The translations under genes and the position numbers were made by a program. Below, piece by piece: positions 21,862 to 32,640 of a stretch of DNA of 64,000 nucleotides (its first letter is position 1; every line of letters starts with the position of its first letter). The stretch spans positions 2,220,001-2,284,000 of the forward strand of contig JAMWFC010000113.1 of NCBI GenBank assembly GCA_027475525.1, written 5' to 3'. The notes under the pieces were generated by a model that searched no databases, had not been told where the DNA came from, and saw nothing but the letters and a program-made list of their open reading frames with translations. The DNA is from Macrolepiota albuminosa (Eukaryota; Basidiomycota; Agaricomycetes; Agaricales; Agaricaceae).

Positions 21862-24800
21862 ATGTAAGTAACTTTTCAAGAGTTTGAGCTATTGAAATGC
21901 TTAAAAAATCAATAATTTAGGCAATCTTCAACTACTCATTCTCAACCCAGTACTCCTGAAGGTCAAAGACAGCAGGCTAGGATTGAAAGCAGGCTTCAAC
22001 AGTTGCAAATGACTGATCCTGATGATTGTCGTGCACATAGAAGTAGAAGATCTACTTCAGTGGTTATACCACTTGATTTTGGAACTGAGGGTATGGGATC
22101 TGGGAGTATGCACATAGAAGTAGAAGATCTACTTCAGTGGTTATACCACTTGATTTTGGAACTGAGGGTATGGGATCTGGGAGTATGCAAACTGGGGGAA
22201 TACAAACTGGGGGAATACAAACTGGGGGAATACAAACTGGGGGAATACAAACTGGGGGAATACAAACTGGGGGAATACAAACTGGGGGAATACAAACTGG
22301 GGGAATACAAACTGGGGGAATACAAACTGAGGGAATGCAAACTGGAGGAATACAAAATAGAGGTATACAAACTGGGGGAATACAAACTGGGGGAATGCAA
22401 ACTGGGAGTAGAGGGTCTGGAGATATGCCTATTGCTCAGGATCCATTTGCTATTGTCATTCCTCAAACTCATTTGCCTGAAGGATGGGATACACCTTTAC
22501 AGAATCCCATACCTAGAATGGTGCCATCTACCTGTTTCTACATCCAGAAGAAACAATAGGCCTAGAATGGTACCACTTCTACCTGCTCTACCTCTTCCTA
22601 TACATAGAAGAGACAACCAGCCTACTATTGCTCCACTTTCTGTGGACATTCCTGAAACTGTTTTGCCTGAAGGATGGAACACTCCTTTACAGAATCCTAT
22701 GCCTATGGTGCCACCCTTACCTGCTCTGGCATTTAGAAGAGTCAGAAATGTATCTGTACAGAATTCTATGCCATCTGTGCCAGCTGCCACACTAGCAGAA
22801 TTACAAGAGCAGGAAAGGCTGAGACATATGGCTATGGTACAAGAACAAGAGAGGCAACAGGAATTAGCACAAGCAATAGTAGAGGAGCAACAAAGAGTCC
22901 TACCAGAAGATCCTAGAAATGATCCTGCTGAGGATATGGAGGAGGACTTGGAATATGTGGATCCACCTGTGGAAATTCTACCAGCACCTCCTATTCTACA
23001 AAGGGTTGATCATATTCAAGGCATAAATGCTCTTCCAAGAGGAAGACAGCCTTATATAGAGGAACCCTTAGCACATTATCTTGGTCTTATGGATGTCATA
23101 TGTCCACACTGTCAGGCTCTACATTGGAATGCTGAAAAGCTCACCAGTTCTACTAGACATCATACAAAATTTGGCATGTGCTGTCTGCAAGGCCAGATTG
23201 ATTTGCCTAGACTTGCAGATGCTCCATTGGAACTGCTTAACTTGCTCCAAGGTCACCATCCTCTTTCTGATGCTTTTAAAGCATCTATTCGCCAATACAA
23301 TGCAGCTTTTGCATTTACATCTTTGGGAGTTAAACTTGATCACACAATCACCAATCGACCAGGACCATACAGCTTTAGGATTAATGGAGAGCTCCATCAT
23401 CTGACAGGTGCTTTGCTTCCAACTGAAGGCAATCATCCTATATATGCACAACTCTACTTCTATGATCATAATCAACAATTGGCTTTTCGTCAACGGAGCA
23501 ATCCTGGATTGGATCCTCAGATAATGGCCTCTTTGCAGGATATGCTTCATAGAGTCAATCCCTTTATTGGCTTATACAAGCATGCAAAGCAGATTATGAC
23601 AGAAGTTCCTGAAGGCCAACCACAAAGACTTTCTGTTCAACTTAGGGCTGACTTTGGAGATCATCGACGCTATAACAACCCTAATGAACAGGAAGGAGTT
23701 GCAGCAATTATACCAGGAGATGGCTCTGAAGAACGATCAGATCACCGTGACATAGTCCTGCATCTGCATGGAGGTCAATTGAAGCGAATCAGCCATTTAC
23801 ACCCTTTTTATACTCCTCTGCACTACACAATCATATTTCCAACTGGAGAACATGGATTTCATTTAAACATTCCTTCTCAGCTGGGACCACGAGGACAACG
23901 CAGAACACAAAATATCACTGGAACTGCTTACTATGCATACCGACTTCAGCAGAGATCTCTAGAAGCTAATGCCGCTTTGCTTTGGAGTGGTCGATTGTTT
24001 CAACAATATGTTGTCGATGCATGGGCTTCAATCGAACAAACAAAACTTAATTGGGTTAGACACAATCAAACAAAGATTAGGGCTGAAGTCTATCAAGGAG
24101 TGGTTGATGCAGCGGCTGGAGATGAAGACTTACGCAGGCAAAGCCGACGTGTGGTTCTCCCCTCTTCTCATGTTGGAAGTGAACGACACATGCAGCAATT
24201 ATTCCAGGACTCTATGGCTATTTGCAGGCATTTCCATAAACCAGATCTCTTCATCACCATGACTGCCAATCCAAAGTGGCCAGAAATTGAAGAGGCTCTG
24301 CTAAAGGAACCTATGGTCAATGGAAAGAGGCAAACAGCTTCTGATCGTCCAGATATTGTTGCCAGAGTATTTGAACTCAAGAAGAATGCTCTTTTGAAGG
24401 ACATAAAAGATGGTCTGTTTGGAAAATGTGTGGCATCTGTCCATACTATTGAATTTCAAAAGAGGGGACTTCCACATATACATATCTTGATCTTTTTCCA
24501 TCATCATGACAAGATCAAAGACGCAGCTCATGTGGACACTATTGTTTCTGCTCAAATTCCTGATCCAGTGACTCAGCCTCAATTGTATCAGGTATTGGCT
24601 TTGCTTGAATTATCAATGCAGTGACTGACCTTTGTTATTAGGTTGTTACTACCAATATGGTTCATGGTCCATGTGGAGCAGATTTTCCCAATGCCAAGTG
24701 CATGGTAGATGGCAAATGTTCCAAGAGATATCCCAAGGAATTTCAGGAAGCTACACAGTATGGTGATGATGGCTATCCCCAATATGCCAGACCTAACAAT

Positions 24801-27338
24801 GGCCGCTTTTTTGAAAAGCATGGTCGTCATTATGACAATCGCAATGTTGTCCCATACAATCCATATCTCTCAGCCAAATTCCAATGTCATATCAATGTGG
24901 AAGTCTGTGCTTCAGTGGATGCAATCAAATACATTCACAAGTACATCTACAAGGGCCATGATAGGACAACTTTGGAGATTGCTAGGGAGGAGAGGGATGA
25001 AATCAAGGAACACTTGGATGCCAGATACATTTCTGCTCCTGAGGCTTGCTGGCACATCTTTGAATTCAACATGCATGCTGAATATCCTTCAGTGTACAGA
25101 TTGCCTGTGCACTTGGAAAACCAGCATGAAGTCTATTTCCCAGATGATGAACCAATACAGGTGGTAGCTGCTAGACCTAATGCAGACAAGACTGCACTCA
25201 CAGCTTGGTTTGAAGCCAATACCAGGTTTCCCAATAATAACACTACTTATCAGAACTTTCCAACCAAGTTTGTTTATGAGCCATCTAAACGGAGTTGGAA
25301 GGAGAGGCAGAGAGGTACAGCAATTGGAAGGATGTATTTTGCTTCACCAAGACAGGGAGAAAGGTTCTATCTCAGGATGCTCTTGACTGTTGTAACCAAT
25401 GCAACTTCATGGGCTGATCTCAGAACAGTCAATGGCCATATCTATCCCACTTATCAAGAAGCATGCAAGGCTCTAGGTCTTTTGGAGGATGATGCAGAAT
25501 GGAGGCAGTGTCTCACTGAAGCTGCTCCAATCCAACTAGGATCAGCTCTCAGACAGCTGTTTTGCACTATTCTATTCCACTGTGCTCCTGCCACTCCTGA
25601 GGCTCTATGGAATGAATTCAAGCATTCTATCTGTGATGATCTTCGACACAGATTGGAACATACTAGGCAGTACAGGGACTGGATCTTTACCAATGAGGAT
25701 ATTTATGACTATGGCCTTTATCTCATCAATGACACTTTGATGAATTTTGGGAAAACTCTGAAAGACTTTCCCAACATGCCAGAGGCTCAACAGAATTGGA
25801 ACATAGTTCCAGGTAATTGGCATTTGCATAAAAGATTGACTTGAATACTGATCATTCTTCTAGGCAACAGGCTTTTAGAAGATGAAACCAATTATGATGT
25901 TGAGGAGCTCAAGCAAAGAGTGGAGGGTAACAAGGCCAAGTTCAATGTGGAACAACTGGAGACTTTCAATGCTGTCATAAACTCAGTGAACAACAATTTG
26001 GGCAGGATGCTATTCATTCACAGTGCTGGAGGATGTGGCAAAACCTTTGTCTGCAATACTCTGGCTGCTGCAGTTCGTTCCAATGGAGATGTGGCATTAT
26101 GTGTAGCATCATCTGGCATTGCTGCCTTATTGTTGGAAGGGGGTAGGACAGCTCATTCAAGATTCAAAATTCCCATTCCTGCTCTTGACACATCCATTGC
26201 CAATATCAAGAGAGGAACTCAGTTATCACAGCTCATACTTCGCACCAAAGTTGTCATTTGGGATGAAGTTCCAATGCAACACAAAAATGCCATTGACTCT
26301 GTCGATCATGGCTTCAGAGACATCTTCAATAATGACATTTCCTTTGGTGGAGTCACTGTGGTTTTTGGAGGGGACTTTAGGCAAACTCTTCCAGTGGTTC
26401 CACATGGACTCAGGCAGCAGATGATTGCTGCTTCACTCAAAAGGGGCCGACTTTGGGATAATATTCAAGTCCATTACTTGGTCCAAAATATGCAGTTGGA
26501 GCAGACTGTAGACAATATTGCTCATGCAGCTTGGTTGTTGGATGTTGGTGCAGGGAAAAATCTAGGACCTGGAGAAACAGTCAAACTGCCTGAAAGGATG
26601 ATCTGTGATGACAATTCTATCACTGGATTGATTTCTTCCACATATCCTGATATTGGTCATCCTCAAAATGATCAGTATTACCTGGACCGGACTATTCTCT
26701 CTGGCAAGAACTCTGATATAGAGGAGATCAATGCAGAAGTTCTAGAGAGGTATCCAGGGGAAGAAAGGATCTTACAGAGTGCAGATTCTGTTCTCTCTGA
26801 TAACAGGAATCCTGATGGCCTTGCATTATATCCTGTGGAATATCTCAACTCTTTGAAAGCCAGTAGTTTGCCTTTGGCTAAACTGGCTTTGAAGATTGGA
26901 GTTCCTGTCATGCTTCTCAGGAATCTGGACACAACCAAAGGACTTTGCAATGGAACAAGAATGATTGTCACTCATATTAGCACCAGAGTCCTCAGATGTC
27001 GTATTATCAGTGGAGATGCCAAGTTTGCAGGTTCAACTGTTTTGATTCCAAGAATCAATCTAGATGCCTCTGAAGAGGATATGCCAATACCATTACGCAG
27101 GAGACAGTTTCCAATTCGATTGGCCTTTGCTATGACTATCAACAAGTCTCAAGGGCAATCAGTCAAGCATGTTGGATTGGACCTTCGATCACCGGTTTTT
27201 ACACATGGCCAACTCTATGTTGCACTTTCTCGATGCACATCAGGAGATCGTATCAAGGTGATTTTGTCAGAAGAAAATACATCAAGAGCGACTGCAAATA
27301 TTGTGTATCAAGAAGTTCTTAATGGTTTACAAATGTAA
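21862..27338 (+). CDS. Helitron Rep-helicase (RepHel)
   Basis: Rolling-circle replication initiator fused to a Pif1-type helicase. The start codon is split by an intron (AT at 21862-21863, G at 21921; intron 21864-21920). Further introns are 24592-24641 and 25813-25863. Domains: a variable N-terminus with QTGGI repeats, zinc-finger-like CPHCQALHW...CC (23100-23190), the Helitron-like domain with the HUH motif GLPHIHILIFF (about 24465-24500), the Tyr pair in IKYIHKYIYKG (about 24930), then helicase with Walker A GGCGKT (26032-26049), Walker B VIWDE, GGDFRQTLPV, and the final AMTINKSQGQS and YVALSRC. The Rep and helicase parts are open throughout. The N-terminus is disturbed by a 77-bp duplication (22032-22189) and a one-base shift near 22540. 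Confidence 0.9.
22032..22189. repeat. 77-bp tandem duplication 1
   Basis: Period 77, in the Helitron RepHel N-terminus. Removing one copy joins GMGSGSM to QTGGI in frame. Confidence 0.95.
22187..22400 (+). repeat. 15-bp minisatellite in the RepHel N-terminus
   Basis: About fourteen copies of a 15-bp unit (caaactgggggaata). In the frame continuous with the spliced start it encodes QTGGI repeats; in the frame of the long downstream ORF it reads KLGEY. Homology of the text after it (IPQTHLPEGWDTPLQNP versus IPETVLPEGWNTPLQNP downstream) shows that QTGGI is the original frame. Confidence 0.85.
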
Positions 27339-27973
27339 GTGTGATTGTTAATTATATACTTATTACTAACTTTATATTTTAGCATCTAACTTGATACTGT
27401 ACATATAACTTGGAATTGTAGCATTATTTTTTGGGTTTACAAATGTGAGTATGATTGTTAATTACCTACTTATTACTAACTTTTATATTTTAGCATCTAA
27501 CTTGATATTTGTTGATACTGTACTAATAGAATATATATAACTTGGAATTGTAACATCATTTCTTGATAAATGTGAACTTTCTATTCTTTAACAACATATG
27601 CTTGAACCAGTAAGACATAATGAAAGTAAGTCATGATAGAAGTTGAGTTATGAATATACATATTTGGAACCCCTAACCGAACAAAGTGAGGTTGGGGTGA
27701 AGGCTGAGTTACTTATATACATACTTGGAGCCCTAACGAAAGAAGTGAGGTTGGGGTGGAGGCTAAGTTACTTATACATACTTGGAGCCCTAACCGAACG
27801 AAGTGAGGTTAGGGTGGAGGCTTAGTTGGGGGGGGTTTGGGGGCAAAGCCCCCAACGAGCTACGAAATTACCGAACGAAGTGAGGTTAGGGTGGAGGCTT
27901 AGTTGGGGGGGGTTTGGGGGCAAAGCCCCCAACGAGCTACGAAATTTGTGCCGAAGGCACGAATCATAGCTCG
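27339..27973 (+). repeat. Helitron 3' non-coding region and terminal hairpins
   Basis: Two roughly 100-bp direct repeats (about 27334-27430 and 27437-27560), then two 60-bp units related to the minisatellite at 61-540, then the hairpin module: hairpin 1 at 27788-27814 (ccctaacc/ggttaggg), hairpin 2 at 27914-27932, hairpin 3 at 27934-27972. Part of it is duplicated with period 77 (27793-27946). Confidence 0.8.
27793..27946. repeat. 77-bp tandem duplication 2
   Basis: Exact 77-bp block repeated in the Helitron hairpin region. Confidence 0.95.
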
Positions 27974-27998
27974 TTTTAGATGATGGAGCAAAGGAGAA

Positions 27999-28151
27999 CT
28001 TTGAGAAGTTGGAGATGGAGGAGGGTGCCCACTACTTTCAACAGGACAATGACTCCAAACACAACTCCAAGAGGGCTTTGAGAAGTTGGAGATGGAGGAG
28101 GGTGCCCACTACTTTCAACAGGACAATGACTCCAAACACAACTCCAAGAGG
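27999..28151. repeat. 77-bp tandem duplication 3
   Basis: Period 77 (76 identical bases) in the Tc1 transposase; shifts the frame before the second catalytic Asp. Confidence 0.95.
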
Positions 28152-28326
28152 ACTGACAAGTGGTTTGAGGACAACAACTTTAATGTCCTTTGGTGGCCAG
28201 CCCAATCCCCTGATCTCAACCCTATTGAACATCTCTGGGAGTACCTCAAAGAGCAACTTAGGCAGTATGAAACACCTCCTTATGGTGTGCATGAATTATG
28301 GGAGAGGGTTGCAAAGGAGTGGGATG

Positions 28327-28471
28327 AAATACCACCAGAGGTATGCCAAAGACTAATAGAAAGCATGCCTAGAAGGATTCAAGCAGTTATCAAGGAGTGG
28401 ATAAAATACCACCAGAGGTATGCCAAAGACTAATAGAAAGCATGCCTAGAAGGATTCAAGCAGTTATCAAG
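28327..28471. repeat. 77-bp tandem duplication 4
   Basis: Period 77, 68 identical bases. The start of the second unit is a slightly different version (gagtggataaaat against gagtgggatgaaat), as if it came from another Tc1 copy. Confidence 0.9.
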
Positions 28472-28499
28472 ACAAATGGAGGACATACAAAGTACTAGA

Positions 28500-28725
28500 T
28501 ACTAAAATTAGAGATGCTCAAAAAACTGTCCCAATGAGTGAATATTTTAAAATGGCTATTGCTCCATCAGTTTTGATCTTGATTACAGAAACCTAGATTC
28601 ATTTTGTAGCTACAATGCCATAGTATTTTACATGATTTAATCAGAATTTTATGTACTTCCCATCCTTCATGCCAATGTCATCTTTCAAAAAGTATGAAAC
28701 ATTGGGACAGTTTTTTGAGCCACTG
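28500..28725 (-). repeat. Tc1 right terminal inverted repeat
   Basis: Reverse complement of 20105-20330. It ends TTTTTTGAGCCACTG, then TA at 28726-28727. Confidence 0.85.
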
Positions 28726-28727
28726 TA

Positions 28728-29592
28728 CATTCAATGGATCGGGTTTGGACGCTGATATCCCCAACTGATCGTGCATTACATTTAAGAATGCTGGGGTACA
28801 GGAAGAACATTTTTTCTTCTTGGATGAGTTTGGAGCTAATTTGTTGGCTGCTCTCATCAGTGTCTGTAACCTTGCTTCATCAATGTCCCAGCTGACGTTA
28901 TGTAACAAGTGCCATGCCCTGATCCCAGCAATGAAGTTTTCTATTGCTGATTTAGAGTACGTGTCTGCTAACGCTGCAACAAATGCTTCTAATACGCTGT
29001 GCATGACTGGTGCTTGGACTTCTTCCCTGATGTCTCTAAAGTCACAGAAAATATGGAATAACAAGAGACCAGTGCCATAGGTGGCTTTTGTGGAGTCTGC
29101 CCAGGCAGCACTCATCACAGCAAAGACGTTATTGGCTTCCAGATCTGAGTAAGCTGAACTTCTGCTGTCTCCTTTACTGCTCTTACAAGTCTTGCAGAGC
29201 TTCCATAGCCTCAACCTATCTCGAGCTGCCACATGAGGTCTCAGAGGAGATATTGCTAGCTTAAGACCTTCAGGGTACGGCATTGGCTTACATTTGTCCA
29301 TGGTCTCAACTACTCCGGCCCTTGAATTTTTTAATTTAGCTTGCCTACCAGTCCTTAGGGAATTCCCACCACTCATTGCCTTGCTGCGCTCTGACCTCGC
29401 AAGGAGTTTTTCGTGGTAGGTTGTCCATGTCTTCGCTGTGTCTGGGGATATTAGCTCTTGATCTTTGAACTGACTTGTCTTCTGGGCATTTAGTGACATC
29501 GAGGTCAACAACAAATTCAAAGGCCCACTCTGGTATGGGAATGGCAGGAAATAAGAGGTCTTTGTGGAGGTACTGCCCCCTGGAAGGCCCAT
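28728..29592 (-). pseudogene. Tyrosine recombinase, N-terminal part
   Basis: DNA-binding half of the recombinase; the likely start is near 29373 (MSGGNSLRTGRQAK). It contains AWADSTKATYGTGLLLFHIF, AIENFIAGIRAWHLLHNVSW and the link to the Tc1 target at SKPDPLNV. Its upstream end overlaps the RNase H frame, as is common between DIRS-like ORFs. It continues in frame in 19506-20102 if Tc1 is removed. Confidence 0.85.
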
Positions 29593-31190
29593 TTGCAGGG
29601 TTCGACTTACTGGATATGTATTGTGTTAATACTGTAATATCGAATTGCACGCAAATCTCATGAACCTGTTTAAAGACTTCATTGATTCTCTTGTTTGGGC
29701 TTCTTCCCACCCACCATCCTTTGACCACCCCTGTGTTATCTCCAAATAACTTGTAGCGCCTTTCTCCTCTGCTTGTGCATGCAATGCTTCCCACCAGGAA
29801 GAAGAAACCCACCGCTTCTGCCCAGCCAATATCTTGCCCTTGACTCCTCCATCCTGGCTTGAACTCCCATGCTTGCCATTGTTCACCGATGGTAATTCCG
29901 ATGCCTGTAGAGGAGCTGGCATTGGAGAAGGCTTGAATGTCGAGGTATGGCTTTGCTTCTGAAATTCCTTTCTCCATTGGCTCATGAAGTACTTGCTTCC
30001 ACCAGCACAAGTTTTTGTTAATTCTCTTTGGGGGAGTTCTTGGCATAAAAGGACGGTTATGGAACACTCCTATAAAGGCCTCCAAGCTGGTGAGATAAGC
30101 ACACCCCCTTGGCACCACATAACAGGAGTGTAATAGTTTTCCATAAAGTTTTTGAGCCTCTTCCAGATTGTGAGTTCTTCCCTTTTCCCATTCCGCAATG
30201 GCTTGTGAGTATCGCTCCCTCTTTTCTCTTGGAATGCCAACTTGACATTCCTTAATGTTCCAAGTAAACCCAATGTAAGGCACACTGTCCCCAAATGGAA
30301 TATTTTTCCCTCTCTTCCATGGGATGCTGAGCTTATTGGACAAGGTGTCGATGTCCTGCATTTCATATGAGAACTCATGGTCTTCCGCTGATCTGGGAGA
30401 GGCTCCTGACAAATCTCTAACTGCGTGAGCCATGTCCTCATTGTATTCTTCAGTGATATCATCACAGTCTGACTTTTTCTGATATCAAATTTGACCGCCT
30501 CTGTGACTTTTACCTCCATTCCTACTAATTTCACTTTTCCACCTTCTACAATCTGCATTATATGTCTCGACAAACTCTTTTCTAATCTGGAAAACCACGT
30601 GATCATCCACCCATTTAGAGACTGGACCCATTTCATTCACTCAAAGAATCTCTGTATCTGCATCCCCCACTTCGCCATAACAACCGCACTCAGAAGCAAG
30701 CCCAAAACAGTTCATCATGTCAATTGCATACAAGTCTGGCTCGTTGAGCTTAACAACTAGGCCCGGCCATTGGGAGGGAATGATAGGAATAGTGCGATAT
30801 GCTTCTTGCATGTCCTGCACCGCTGTCTGGGACCCTGGGGAGAGCCTTGCAATGAGTAGATAAATACTGCTGAATGTACCCCACGTGCAGGAAAATTGAG
30901 ATGAATCAATGGCACTATTGATTGACTGTATCCCACCTGAGTTGGACATAGTATGCGGATGAGACAAGTCCTATATAAGTCTATACTTTCCAGGTTTGTT
31001 AGGCTTGGGAATGATCTGCAGCGGAGAGGTCTGAAAAGGCCCAAGAATGGCCTTGACTTGCTCCTTGCTAAATGGTCCCAGATACTGGCCCTTCTCAAAT
31101 TCTGCTGCAATGATCTTATCAAACTCGGGGGCCAGTTTCTAGATAAAAGCTCTGTTTGGAGGAGTGAAAGTCTTGTGTATCCTGACAATG
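29345..31190 (-). pseudogene. DIRS-like reverse transcriptase-RNase H
   Basis: One frame with three stops. RT blocks: GPFQTSPLQIIPKPNKPGKY (about 31040), AVQDMQEAYRTIPIIPSQWP (about 30800), and the catalytic WVDDHVVF (about 30600). The uninterrupted part 30433-29345 holds the thumb and RNase H with KLFGDNTGVVKGWWVGRSPN, and SKSNPANGPSRGQY, where relatives usually have NPADGPSRG. Several stops are TGA at places where CGA would fit, consistent with CpG decay. Confidence 0.82.
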
Positions 31191-31199
31191 CCAACATCA

Positions 31200-31673
31200 A
31201 ACCCACTCCTGAGATGACTGGCCAGATCAGGAAAAACTTCGGCTGACCCCGCTCTCTCCAACTCTCTCTGCCACTCAGCTGGTTTGTAGGGTAAAGCAAA
31301 ACTAAACCGACTGTGCAAGACTGCACCTCTGAGCTCTATGATCCTTTTTGCCATATTCAGAACACTTGTGTTTGAAGTCGTGAAACATGATGGCACAACC
31401 ACAAGGTTTCTGCCAGTCTGTGCACAGCTCTTTGCCATCTGGGTTGACAAGCCACCCGCTTCTGTTCCATGTGACATAAGCCTTTTGACCGTTCCATAGG
31501 TCTCTTGCACTGCAGTGCCAGATGTTGTGTGTGTGGTGGCTGAGACATACTGTGCAGGCTGCATTGGCTGAACCAGCAGAGCTGGTAGTTGAACCTGCGC
31601 AGTTCTGAAAATACTCTCCGCCTTTACTGCCTTTCCTTTGCTTGTAACTGTGTGAGTTGGATACATCTAATTC
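31200..31673 (-). pseudogene. Cysteine-rich linker of the YR retrotransposon
   Basis: In the frame of 31548-31357 and neighbours the minus strand reads C-T-D-W-Q-K-P-C-G-C followed by H-D-F-K-H-K-C-S-E and H-R-A-Q-R-C, a Cys/His cluster of the type found between gag and RT in these elements. The frame is broken relative to both neighbours. Confidence 0.5.
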
Positions 31674-32498
31674 TCATGCAGGCGAGGGCAAATGCTTCCT
31701 CTTGCCTTTATTGCTGGTTGTCAACCCGGCGACTTCATTTTTTAAGGCATTTAAGTTATTAATCACAGAACTTCTCTTGGCATCATAGACTTGATCTTTT
31801 AAAGTTCTTATGGCCTTCTCATCAATCAGCCCAATGTCGAAAATCCCAGCTTTGGGGGGGTTTTTAATCTGACGGTGCCATTCTCTCCTCACTCTTGCTT
31901 GATAGAGGATCAAGACTTGAAACCCATCTTGTCTCTCATTGCACAACTTGTGATTGGTCAAACGAAAGAAGAAGGTGTGCATCACATCAATCATGTTCAT
32001 CGGCCAGCTTTCCTGCACTATGTGCTCGAGAAAATTGGTGGAAGCTATAGACACCTGATTCCAGGCCAGATCCTCATCCTGAGTAGCTTTTTCTTTGGAC
32101 TCTCTGAAATTGATCACTGGCTTTAAAGACAGCATGTCATCATTCTTAGCCAGGGTAAAAACTTCACTCAAAGAAACTGATTCATTTTTTGCGGCTTCTG
32201 CCCTGCTCTTGGGCATAAAATAACTAAGCTCAATGTATTCGTGCTCTCTGAGTTTCTTTATAGCAAAGCATGTGGGTGGATACTCAATAACATCCAGAAC
32301 AGGCATACCAACTACTAGGTTCAGGCCCCTCTCTTTATTGGCCAGCAACTGTTCCCTAGAGTGCCTGGATTGCAGAGTGAGCTCATCTACAGCAGGCCCT
32401 GGGACTTCGTCTCTGTTGTTATTGCCACGGTCAGCTCTCTCTTTGGCTTCTCTTTCTACTTGCTCTGCTTTCCAGGTTGCTTTTCTACGCTCCAACAC
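31674..32498 (-). CDS. Gag-like ORF of the YR retrotransposon
   Basis: 274 codons, open. The N-terminus is Lys/Glu-rich and probably helical (RRKATWKAEQVEREAKERAD). The middle contains LAWNQVSIASTNFLEHI and MIDVMHTFFFRLTNHKL, and the end is basic (NKGKRKHLPSPA). Position upstream of RT on the same strand suggests a capsid-like role; no zinc knuckle lies inside it. Confidence 0.6.
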   Translation of the reverse strand: MLERRKATWKAEQVEREAKERADRGNNNRDEVPGPAVDELTLQSRHSREQLLANKERGLNLVVGMPVLDVIEYPPTCFAIKKLREHEYIELSYFMPKSRAEAAKNESVSLSEVFTLAKNDDMLSLKPVINFRESKEKATQDEDLAWNQVSIASTNFLEHIVQESWPMNMIDVMHTFFFRLTNHKLCNERQDGFQVLILYQARVRREWHRQIKNPPKAGIFDIGLIDEKAIRTLKDQVYDAKRSSVINNLNALKNEVAGLTTSNKGKRKHLPSPA

Positions 32499-32640
32499 CG
32501 CTGATCAGAGATTGGAAAGGGCATCTGCAGCTTGTTCTTCAGACATTCCTTCTCTCCCGTAAACAAAGGCTTCTCTAGTAAACCTGTGTTCCTCAGATCT
32601 GAAATCTGGGGCTACTTCCAGGTTGGGGTCAACTGTAAGC

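Larger units (their letters stand above)
21112..27973 (+). mobile_element. Autonomous Helitron (6.86 kb)
   Basis: Begins TCTCTATATAATGG at 21112 and ends CTCG at 27970-27973, inserted between A (21111) and T (27974). Removing it joins gaa-a to tt-tta and restores C-E-I-L-D-D of the Tc1 transposase. It encodes a Rep-helicase with introns. The 3' end has the three-hairpin module in a 77-bp duplicated form. CTCG departs from the canonical CTRR. Confidence 0.92.
27974..28500 (+). pseudogene. Tc1 transposase, C-terminal part
   Basis: Resumes right after the Helitron (L-D-D-G-A-K-E-N-F) and carries the second catalytic Asp in HYFQQDNDSKH, WPAQSPDLNPIEHLW with the final Glu, and SMPRRIQAVIK. Two duplications of period 77 (27999-28151 and 28327-28471) shift the frame. 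Without them the protein would end in a K-T-N-G-G-H-T-K-Y tail, as usual for Tc1 relatives. Confidence 0.88.
20105..28725 (+). mobile_element. Tc1-type transposon carrying a nested Helitron
   Basis: Terminal inverted repeats of about 225 bp starting CAGTGGCTCAAAAAACTGTC (20105) and ending with its complement (28725). TA flanks both ends (20103-20104 and 28726-28727). It encodes a DDE transposase in two parts because the Helitron 21112-27973 sits inside. Without the Helitron the element would be about 1.76 kb, a normal size for Tc1. Confidence 0.92.
19191..32640 (-). mobile_element. Tyrosine-recombinase (DIRS-like) retrotransposon, interrupted
   Basis: On the minus strand, in order: gag-like ORF, CCHC-like region, reverse transcriptase with WVDD, RNase H, tyrosine recombinase. 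This order and the lack of an integrase fit DIRS-like YR retrotransposons. The recombinase is cut by the Tc1 element at 20105-28725. Neither terminus was found; 19191 is where Copia similarity stops and 32640 is approximate. It keeps more CpG than the elements inside it. Confidence 0.7.

Noticed and set aside
22134..22472. Minus-strand ORF rich in LYSPS repeats
   Set aside because: Mirror of the 15-bp minisatellite inside the RepHel gene.
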